DNA of 64,000 nucleotides from Calothrix sp. PCC 7716 (lineage in GTDB: Bacteria; Cyanobacteriota; Cyanobacteriia; Cyanobacteriales; Nostocaceae). The stretch lies in the NCBI RefSeq assembly GCF_019977735.1, contig NZ_AP025018.1:1860001-1924000 (forward strand), in the 5' to 3' direction. This document shows positions 9,471-16,335 of the stretch, in pieces; position 1 is the stretch's first letter, and each line of letters opens with the position of its first letter. The notes beneath the pieces are model-generated. The model was not told the DNA's origin. It saw only the letters and a list, made by a program, of their open reading frames with translations, and did no database searches. Made by a program: the position numbers and the translations under genes.

Positions 9471-9779
9471 ATGCGAGTTTATTTAGAGCGTACTGGTGGC
9501 TTCGCTGGTATGTCCAAAACCACAAAAGTTGACACAACAGCTATCCCCCAAGAGACAGCAAAGCAACTTCCACAACTACTTCAAGACTCAGATTTTTATA
9601 ACTTGCCTGATTATATTGATTCTTCTTCCCCTAAACCAGATAGTTTTTTTTATCGTTTAACAGTAGAAAACAACGGAGAAACTCACACTGTAAGTGTAGG
9701 TGAATCCGCTGTCCCAAATAACTTAAAACCTTTAATTGAATGGGTCAATACCGCAGCAGTTAGTCAAAACTTAAGTTGA
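9471..9779 (+). CDS. emfourin-like protease inhibitor
   Basis: This 102-residue soluble protein begins MRVYLERTGGFAGMSKTTKV and later has DFYNLPDYIDSS and the TVENNGETHTVSVGESAVP stretch. These match emfourin, the small protein inhibitor encoded next to protealysin-like M4 proteases, with the N-terminal R-x-GGFAG pattern and a C-terminal beta-rich segment. Emfourin binds the protease tightly and blocks the active site. The location 107 bases downstream of an M4 protease gene is the characteristic pairing. No strong ribosome site is visible before the ATG, and a predicted terminator lies between the two genes. Confidence 0.85.
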   Translation: MRVYLERTGGFAGMSKTTKVDTTAIPQETAKQLPQLLQDSDFYNLPDYIDSSSPKPDSFFYRLTVENNGETHTVSVGESAVPNNLKPLIEWVNTAAVSQNLS

Positions 9780-9788
9780 AAGTTAGGA

Positions 9789-9845
9789 GGCGCGGGTTTA
9801 CGAAATTTTTTATTATAACTAGGATATAGGTTAACCTGCCCGTAC
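9789..9845. repeat. dispersed repeat with inverted ends (copy 1)
   Basis: The segment begins GGCGCGGGTTTAC and ends TAGGTTAACCTGCCCGTAC, so its ends are roughly inverted copies. A second copy in the opposite orientation lies at 30635-30695. It sits just after the emfourin gene and before the convergent end of the next gene. Confidence 0.6.
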
Positions 9846-9897
9846 AGTAGGGGCAGAGTTAATTGTTGGGTTATGCGAAGCGCGTAACCGACTATGT

Positions 9898-10827
9898 TTA
9901 CTGTAAAACGTCCCAAGCCTTTCCTTTATAGCCATATTGGAATATTTCTGGGTGTAATATTTCAGCAAGAACTTCCAAAGACTCAACTAACCTGGGACCA
10001 GGACGGTTGAAGTAAGCATTTCCATCTGTAATATATACTCTTCCAGATTTGGCACAATGTAATTTTTGCCATTCGGGACGACTTGTAAGTAGCTGCGCTT
10101 CTGTTCGACTTCGATTCAAATCAAATCCACAAGGCATGAAAATAACTATATCTGGGTTACTTGCTATCAAATTCTCCCACTTTAGTTGAGTAGAGTCTTG
10201 ACCCGTTACACCAAACAAGGGTTTTCCACCAGCTAATTCAACTAATTCAGGAATCCAGTTTGCAGCTACCATTAGTGGGTCTGTCCATTCAATACATGCC
10301 ACACTTGGTAACATTTCAGTTGCAGAAAGACCTTTGGTACGTTGTTGAACTATTTTGACGCGCGCTTCTAAATTTTCAATAACTTTGAGCGAGTCAACAT
10401 CGAACACATGTCCTACATTTTCAATATCAGTCCAAACATCTTTAAGAACATTAGGTTGCAGCGAAATAATTTTTGGTGGACTATTCGTTAAGTTTGCTAC
10501 TGCTTTCTCTACATCGTTCAAACTCACAGCACAAACATCGCATTGGTCTTGAGTCACAATGTGGGTAGGCTGTAATTTCTCTAAAATATCTGTTTTAATT
10601 TGGTAAATACTCAGAGCATTTTGTAACAAATTATTCACTTCTGAGTGAATCTCTTGACTCTGAGCATTTATATTTAGTCGTGCTTGGGTGCAAACAGGAA
10701 GGTTTTGCACTTCTTCTGGATAGTCGCACTCGTGAGATCTACCAACAATTTTATCTGTAAGTCCGAGCGAAGCTAGTATTTCTGTACCGCTTGGAATTAG
10801 CGATACTATTCTAACGCTTTCCTTCAT
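9898..10827 (-). CDS. cobalamin-binding-type (BtuF-like) protein without a signal peptide
   Basis: This 309-residue protein has the periplasmic-binding-protein fold of the BtuF/TroA class. RIVSLIPSGTEILASLG opens the N lobe, THIVTQDQCDVCAVS sits near the middle, and ASNPDIVIFMPCGFDLNRS and YITDGNAYFNRPGPRLVESL close the C lobe. I place the start at 10827 because a perfect GGAGGT lies six bases upstream of that ATG; the longer frame up to 10902 lacks such support. From this start there is no signal peptide or lipobox, and no ABC permease or ATPase gene is adjacent. A cytoplasmic cobalamin- or metal-complex-binding role is therefore more likely than transport. Confidence 0.8.
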   Translation of the reverse strand: MKESVRIVSLIPSGTEILASLGLTDKIVGRSHECDYPEEVQNLPVCTQARLNINAQSQEIHSEVNNLLQNALSIYQIKTDILEKLQPTHIVTQDQCDVCAVSLNDVEKAVANLTNSPPKIISLQPNVLKDVWTDIENVGHVFDVDSLKVIENLEARVKIVQQRTKGLSATEMLPSVACIEWTDPLMVAANWIPELVELAGGKPLFGVTGQDSTQLKWENLIASNPDIVIFMPCGFDLNRSRTEAQLLTSRPEWQKLHCAKSGRVYITDGNAYFNRPGPRLVESLEVLAEILHPEIFQYGYKGKAWDVLQ

Positions 10828-10950
10828 TGCAATACCTCCACGACAGCTATGATTATTTAATTGTGGCAAAATTATATCTCTTGTATATCTTTCTTCAGGC
10901 ATGTTACTTCAAAAATATCAACCTGTGGCGCCGGAATACTATCAAAATCC

Positions 10951-10970
10951 TAGAAACCGGGTTTCTTTAA
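10951..10970. repeat. AGAAACCCGGTTTCT-family palindrome, single copy
   Basis: TAGAAACCGGGTTTCTTTAA is one member of a palindromic repeat family that recurs near 28.1, 29.9, 47.6 and 57.5 kb, where it occurs as pairs. Here it is single, in the gap between two divergent genes. The rest of 10828-11150 is AT-rich and holds no gene I can see. Confidence 0.7.
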
Positions 10971-11162
10971 GTCAGTTTTAATTTCTTTTATGCTACTAAT
11001 CTACTATAACATTTTTTTGTACTATATACCATTATGGCTTTTTATACAGTATAGTTTTAATGTAATTATTTATACTATCTGTTCGTGAACAAATTATTTT
11101 AATGAAAAGTTATTAATACAACTTCTAAACTGCTTTATACTATTGTTCCATTGGTGAAAAGC

Positions 11163-13151
11163 ATGGTGTATCAACCAATAAAGATAATATTGTTTGCTTG
11201 CGTTGAAGATTCTCGCATCCAATCTAATGTATTGGAAGATATTTTAAAACAAGCAGGCGCCAATAATTACATAGAGATGGTAGACAAAGACAATAATTTT
11301 AGTAACATTTTATTAACATTAGAAAATAAGCTTTTAAATGTTGATGCTGTTATATTAAATTTATATTTAAATAATATTTCTGATTTAAATTATATAGGTC
11401 AAATAAATGCTTTTAATCAAAACAAAGTAATTCTTGTTATAAGTGATAAAGATGATGATAACCTGTTACAAGCAGCAATTGCAGCAGGAGCAGATGATTA
11501 TTTAATTACAAGTGAGATAACTCCGAAGTCTTTGCGACGAAGTTTATTACGTGCTGTTGAACAACGCTCTTCAAAATCATCAAAGTTTTTATCTAAAAAC
11601 GAAGCGCAGTTAAGAGCTATTTTTGAGCGTTCTTCGATTGGAATAGGTTTATTAGATATGAACGCACGGATAATTGACGTAAATCCCGCACTTTGTGATA
11701 TATTAGGGTATAATTACGAAGAAATTTGCTTTAAACAGTTAGTAGATTTTATTTGTGAAGAAGAAATTACGGTAGAAACTAGACTGAATTATCAATTATT
11801 TACAAATAGTCAAGAGCGGTTTGAAATGGAGCGGCAGTTTTTACATAAAGATGGTCGCTTAGTTTGGGCACATCTCAATGTTTCTTTAGTTAACACTACA
11901 ACGAACGACGCAAGTTTTTTTCTGGCAATGGTTGAAGATGTTACAGAGCGAAAAAGAACTGAATTAAAGCTTAGAGAAAGTAAAGAAGCTGCTGAAGCTG
12001 GGAGTAAGGCAAAAAGTGCTTTTTTAGCTACTATGAGTCATGAATTACGAACTCCTTTAAATGCAATTATGGGTTTATCACAATTACTTCAGCAAGAAGT
12101 TGTAGGTACTTTAAGTGAGAAACAGCATGAGTATATTAATTGTATATACACGAGCGGTGAACATTTGCTTGCATTAATTAATGATATTTTAGATTTGTCG
12201 AAAGTCGAAGCGGGTAGAGAAGAATTAATGTTGGTTTCTTTATCTATATCCGATATTGTCAGAAACGTTATTTCAACAGTGTTAGAGAGTGCTATTATTA
12301 AAAAATTACAACTTGTCAATAATATAGAAGCAGGTTTAGAAACTTGTATTGCAGACGAACGGCGCCTCAAGCAAATGCTGTTAAACTTATTAACAAATGC
12401 AATTAAGTTTACTCCAGAAGGTGCAGTATCATTAGAAGTAAAACAAGTAGAGCATGGAATTGCATTTATTGTTACAGATACTGGTATAGGTATAGAACCT
12501 AGCAATTTTCAATCGTTGTTTGAACCATTTAGGCAACTTGATAATCAACTTAACAGGCAGTATGAAGGTACTGGTTTAGGATTAGCATTAACACGAAAGC
12601 TGGCGCGTTTGCATGGTGGGGATTTGACGGTAGAATCCACTTTAGGTGTAGGAAGTAGGTTTACTTTATTACTACCAGCACAACCACATAAAAGCAATGT
12701 GCAAAATGGCTCAGTTTCTGATGTAACATCGGAATCAGATTCATTAGATAAAGATTACGTTTACCTAAATACATCTTCAGGACAAGCTGTTAAACGCATT
12801 TTGTTAGTAGAAGACGATGAGCATACAGCTATATTAATGCAAGATTATTTACAAACAATAGGCTATGAAGTCGAATTGATGCTAACAGCAGAAAGATTTA
12901 TTACACGAGTTCATATATTTAAGCCCAATTTAATTTTACTTGATGTACATTTACCTGGAGATGTAAACGGACTTGATTTGCTAATAAGTTTAAAGCGACA
13001 AAAAGGTTTACAAGAAATTCCTGTAGTTGTAATGACACCAATGGGAATGGGGGATAGGGAAAGATTTTTACAAGCAGGTGCTATTGACTGTTTAAGCAAA
13101 CCTATCGGTATTTTTCAATTAGAGTCAGTCCTGGTTAAGTATTTAAGTTAA
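11163..13151 (+). CDS. hybrid sensor histidine kinase (REC-like, PAS, HisKA, HATPase, REC)
   Basis: The order is a receiver-like domain (about residues 8-120), a PAS domain with PAC (LRAIFERSSIGIGLLDMNAR to AMVEDVTERKR), HisKA with phospho-accepting His in TMSHELRTPLNAIMG, HATPase_c with N box LLNLLTNAIKFTPEG and G boxes DTGIGIE and GTGLGLAL, and a C-terminal receiver whose phospho-Asp is in LLDVHLPG. The first receiver has ILNLYLN where a phospho-Asp is expected, so it is probably a non-phosphorylated pseudo-receiver. There are no membrane segments, implying a cytosolic sensor. GGTGA five bases upstream of the ATG at 11163 favours that start over TTG 11151. No cognate regulator gene is adjacent. 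Confidence 0.9.
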   Translation: MVYQPIKIILFACVEDSRIQSNVLEDILKQAGANNYIEMVDKDNNFSNILLTLENKLLNVDAVILNLYLNNISDLNYIGQINAFNQNKVILVISDKDDDNLLQAAIAAGADDYLITSEITPKSLRRSLLRAVEQRSSKSSKFLSKNEAQLRAIFERSSIGIGLLDMNARIIDVNPALCDILGYNYEEICFKQLVDFICEEEITVETRLNYQLFTNSQERFEMERQFLHKDGRLVWAHLNVSLVNTTTNDASFFLAMVEDVTERKRTELKLRESKEAAEAGSKAKSAFLATMSHELRTPLNAIMGLSQLLQQEVVGTLSEKQHEYINCIYTSGEHLLALINDILDLSKVEAGREELMLVSLSISDIVRNVISTVLESAIIKKLQLVNNIEAGLETCIADERRLKQMLLNLLTNAIKFTPEGAVSLEVKQVEHGIAFIVTDTGIGIEPSNFQSLFEPFRQLDNQLNRQYEGTGLGLALTRKLARLHGGDLTVESTLGVGSRFTLLLPAQPHKSNVQNGSVSDVTSESDSLDKDYVYLNTSSGQAVKRILLVEDDEHTAILMQDYLQTIGYEVELMLTAERFITRVHIFKPNLILLDVHLPGDVNGLDLLISLKRQKGLQEIPVVVMTPMGMGDRERFLQAGAIDCLSKPIGIFQLESVLVKYLS

Positions 13152-13152
13152 A

Positions 13153-13205
13153 AGTGCTGAGTGCTGAGTGTTGAGTGCTGAGTGCTGAGTGTTGAGTGCT
13201 GAGTT
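13153..13205. repeat. short tandem repeat GTGCTGAGT / GTGTTGAGT
   Basis: About six head-to-tail nonamers (GTGCTGAGT with a GTTGAGT variant) directly follow the kinase stop codon and run up to the stop of the convergent gene. The same unit, often in reverse complement ACTCAGCAC, recurs at 15766, 21699, 30144 and 47344. This is the short tandemly repeated repetitive type known from filamentous cyanobacteria. Confidence 0.85.
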
Positions 13206-15765
13206 AAACTACTAACTCTTTTAAGTTTTGCCAAGCTTTGATGATGTTGAGTTGCATAAGTGCTGCTACTCCTGCTAATGCTTTAAATTCGCGTTGGTTG
13301 GGATTCATTTCTAATGCTGGTTTTAATGCTGCTTCTGCTTGTTTCGGTTGCCAATTATACAGACGTACAAATGCTAGATATGCCCATGCGAATGGATTTT
13401 GTGCGTCGATTTGAGTTACTCTTTCTAAAGATGAAATGGCGCCTTTTACCCTTCTTTGTAATACGTCTGCGAGGGCAACTGAATACGCTAAGTCAGAATT
13501 GGCACCTATATGCTTTAATCGATACTCGGCAGCAAGTCGTGCTTGCGATAAGTAATCTTGTATGGGGTCGTATTGATTAATACGTGCAACTTCAGCAAAT
13601 ATTTTTTCCACTGCTTTAGTACCTTTAGGTAAATTTTTTGACAAATTATTTAGTTGTGTTACTAAATCTAATTCAGGCGCCTGTGTACTTTGAGAGTTGG
13701 GGTCAATATTGAAATTAACACCTGGTGTGTAAATTGGATAAGTTTCTCCAGAAATTCTATTCAAGAAAGTCGCTTGCAGAATGTAATTACCTGGTTCAAT
13801 ACCAACTGGTGGCAACATTGCTGTACGTTCAATTACTTGGAAAGTACCTTCGGGTTTTTTCACTGCTGTATATAAATTTCCCATACCTAATGCATGGTCA
13901 TGTGAAAAGCTTGTATTTGTATTGATGGTTTTATCTTGCTTGTGCCAAGTCAGTAGTACTAATCCGTTTTTGAATTCGTCCCAAGAACCTGACCACTTGT
14001 AGGTAACTGGTACACTCACTCCAGGAGGAGCAGTTTTAGGAAGCATAACATTCGTTAAAGTTACGGGAACTGGAGCAACACCTTTTTCGCGATGTATATC
14101 TAACGATGAATACTCTAGTGGTCGTGATATAACTTCGACGGATGCAGATTTTCGATGATATAGTCGCAAACTGCCGTCACTCAACTGCCATTGTGAATGT
14201 AGTTCAAAGTCAGGTGATGTTTCTACTGCCTGAACAATATCTTTTTGTGATGATGGTACAGAACCTTGCTCACCTGTTTTTGTAATAAACCATGTCAGGG
14301 AGCGAGTATCTTGTTCTATTTGTTGTTTTCTTACTCCTACTTGGCGCCCATATACTTGAAATTTTGCTAAGGCGCCATAATAATTAAGATTATGTTGGTT
14401 TATTTTCGATGTCGAAGGCAACACTCCCAAGGTTGAACGTAAATATGGTTCACTACGAATAATTTCTGCAATTACTTCTTTATGGGGTAATGCATGTTGC
14501 GAGTCAGGACGATATTTACCATTTGGACTCAAACTTGTAATTAGCACTTCAGTGCTTCCAAAAGAAAATAAATTACACAACATGAGTAAAACTGCTAAAC
14601 CCAAAGTTCCCCAACGAATACGCTTTCCTAAAATACTTCGAGTTCTCGTCAACCCATACGCCAATAATATAGATAGCACAGGTAAATAAGGTACTATATA
14701 GCGTTCATCTTTATTGACATTTAAAGAAGTTAGCAAATATCCAGCTACTATAAATATACTTAACCAACGTAGCGAATAACCTATTTTCTGTCTCTCTGAG
14801 TCTTTAATACTTTTTTCTGCAAACCTTGCCCAGTAAAATAATAGACAGAATATAGGTACTAGTAATAAAGGTAATGATACTTGATATGGTAATTGCTGCC
14901 AATAAAAAATCCAAGCTTGGAGCGTATTTAAGGGTGGGTCTCCTTCTGCAATTGCTGAGTCAATAGTTGCACGTTTTCCTGCGGTCAAAATTATCAACCA
15001 GTTAGTACGATACCAACCACCAAATATCAAGCTAGATACCCAGATTCCACCAGCTAATTCGATTAATCTACCCCACTGATGCTTACGTAAGGCGCCAATT
15101 GCTACCCATATAATTGGAACAATTAGAAATAATAGTGCAGTTTGTTTGATTAATAATGCGAATCCGAGTGAGGCGCCAAACAAAACGACTTTACACCAAC
15201 TTTTAGCAAACGATAAAATAGTTACTCTCTCAGATTTTGATGGATGATTCCACCAAGTCAAGCAAAAGAAACAAAAAGTAACAGCCGCAGCAACAGGGTA
15301 ATCTAAAAGAAATTGGAGTCTAAGTCTGTATAGTCCTGGTAAAAGTTGACATAAAGCAGCGGCCCAAAGTCCAACGGTGGCATTAAATAATACTTTACCT
15401 AAACTGTATACAGAAACAATTAATACTGCGCTAAATAGCAGCATTACTAACATAGCTTGGTCTTGTCCGGCGCCGAAAATGATTTGTGTAAAGCCTGTAA
15501 TAATATAAGTGAGTGGTGGAATTTTTGAAGATAGTAGCCAGAAGCTTTGCCACCATTCACTATTGTTCAAATCAATATTTTGTAATGCGCGCAAATAATT
15601 TAACGTTCCCGTCAAATATTCAGATTGGTCCCATCCTGGAATTGAGGTGTCTAATGATAACCATACTCGGTCACAAATGGCGCCTAAACCCCAAATAATT
15701 ACCAATATTAAGGCATTTCTAGGAATCACAAAACGTTTAATCACTTTGTACCTTTTAACTTTCAC
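13204..15765 (-). CDS. membrane glycosyltransferase (GT39/ArnT-like) with C-terminal TPR
   Basis: This is an 853-residue integral membrane protein. Residues about 15-400 carry roughly ten or more hydrophobic helices. A first loop with GWDQSEYLTGTLNYL places the acidic residue typical of polyprenyl-phosphate-sugar-dependent glycosyltransferases (PMT/ArnT class). NVNKDERYIVPYLPVLSILLAYGL is another helix boundary typical of the class (quoted in part: KDERYIVPYLP). The middle region is soluble and beta-rich, and residues about 700-850 hold TPR-like helices (NPFAWAYLAFVRLYNWQPKQ). It probably transfers sugars to lipid or cell-surface glycans; the acceptor is unknown. It is flanked on both sides by ACTCAGCAC repeats. 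Confidence 0.8.
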   Translation of the reverse strand: MKVKRYKVIKRFVIPRNALILVIIWGLGAICDRVWLSLDTSIPGWDQSEYLTGTLNYLRALQNIDLNNSEWWQSFWLLSSKIPPLTYIITGFTQIIFGAGQDQAMLVMLLFSAVLIVSVYSLGKVLFNATVGLWAAALCQLLPGLYRLRLQFLLDYPVAAAVTFCFFCLTWWNHPSKSERVTILSFAKSWCKVVLFGASLGFALLIKQTALLFLIVPIIWVAIGALRKHQWGRLIELAGGIWVSSLIFGGWYRTNWLIILTAGKRATIDSAIAEGDPPLNTLQAWIFYWQQLPYQVSLPLLLVPIFCLLFYWARFAEKSIKDSERQKIGYSLRWLSIFIVAGYLLTSLNVNKDERYIVPYLPVLSILLAYGLTRTRSILGKRIRWGTLGLAVLLMLCNLFSFGSTEVLITSLSPNGKYRPDSQHALPHKEVIAEIIRSEPYLRSTLGVLPSTSKINQHNLNYYGALAKFQVYGRQVGVRKQQIEQDTRSLTWFITKTGEQGSVPSSQKDIVQAVETSPDFELHSQWQLSDGSLRLYHRKSASVEVISRPLEYSSLDIHREKGVAPVPVTLTNVMLPKTAPPGVSVPVTYKWSGSWDEFKNGLVLLTWHKQDKTINTNTSFSHDHALGMGNLYTAVKKPEGTFQVIERTAMLPPVGIEPGNYILQATFLNRISGETYPIYTPGVNFNIDPNSQSTQAPELDLVTQLNNLSKNLPKGTKAVEKIFAEVARINQYDPIQDYLSQARLAAEYRLKHIGANSDLAYSVALADVLQRRVKGAISSLERVTQIDAQNPFAWAYLAFVRLYNWQPKQAEAALKPALEMNPNQREFKALAGVAALMQLNIIKAWQNLKELVV

Positions 15766-15793
15766 TCAGTACTCAGCACTCAGCACTCAGCAC
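15766..15793. repeat. short tandem repeat ACTCAGCAC
   Basis: Three to four copies of ACTCAGCAC (first unit ACTCAGTACT) lie between the start codon of the glycosyltransferase gene and the stop of the GNAT gene. This is the reverse-complement orientation of the repeat at 13153. Confidence 0.85.
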
Positions 15794-16230
15794 TATTCAA
15801 GTAATTTTCTCATTTTTACATGACGAATGCCCGCTTCTTCAAAGACATCACCTTCAATTTTAAATCCGATTTGTTCATGCAAACTTTTAATATATTCTTG
15901 TGCGTGAATTACAACTTCAGGTATATTTTTACTCTTAATAATGTCTAAAGCGTGTAACATTAGTTTCTTCCCAATTCCGTATCCTCGTGCTGTTTCTAAC
16001 ACTGCTAATCTTTCGATTTTAGCAAGATTGGCGCCTAAATATCGAATTCTAACAGTACCGATAAATGTTCCATCCAATGACGCAATTAATCGGTCAGAAG
16101 TTTCGTCTTTACCGTCGAAATCTAATTTGGCATCAACCCCTTGTTCTTTTTGAAACACTATTTCTCTAATTTGCCGAATTGCCTCAAATTCTTGGGGGGA
16201 AGTTGCTTGTTTGATAATTATATTATTCAT
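15793..16230 (-). CDS. GNAT-family N-acetyltransferase
   Basis: This 145-residue protein has a single GNAT fold. Motif A, which binds acetyl-CoA pyrophosphate, is seen as ARGYGIGKKLMLHAL (about residues 80-94), preceded by the beta strand AKIERLAVLE. The end VVIHAQEYIKSLHEQIGF is motif B with the family's Tyr/Phe. Organisation is like the ElaA/YjdJ-type small acetyltransferases. The acceptor is unknown. It lies upstream of the glycosyltransferase gene on the same strand, separated only by a tandem repeat. Confidence 0.85.
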   Translation of the reverse strand: MNNIIIKQATSPQEFEAIRQIREIVFQKEQGVDAKLDFDGKDETSDRLIASLDGTFIGTVRIRYLGANLAKIERLAVLETARGYGIGKKLMLHALDIIKSKNIPEVVIHAQEYIKSLHEQIGFKIEGDVFEEAGIRHVKMRKLLE

Positions 16231-16323
16231 ATAAATATATTTACCACAGAGACGCAGAGGGCACAGAGAAGAGAGTCTCTTTTACTCTTCTCTCTGCGTA
16301 CTCTGTGTCTCTGTGGTAATAAA
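16231..16323. repeat. long imperfect inverted repeat (ACCACAGAGAC family)
   Basis: TTACCACAGAGACGCAGAGG at the left and CTCTGTGTCTCTGTGGTAA at the right form arms of about 35 bases with a short T-rich loop. The whole can fold as a long hairpin between putA and the GNAT gene. Single arms of the same family recur at 53771 and, more degenerate, at 46105. It may also end the putA transcript, since putA reads towards it on the minus strand. Confidence 0.75.
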
Positions 16324-16335
16324 AAAATCGACTTT

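Noticed and set aside
13153-13205. Possible CRISPR array because of regularly repeated units
   Set aside because: The units are contiguous nonamers without spacers, so this is a short tandem repeat rather than a CRISPR.
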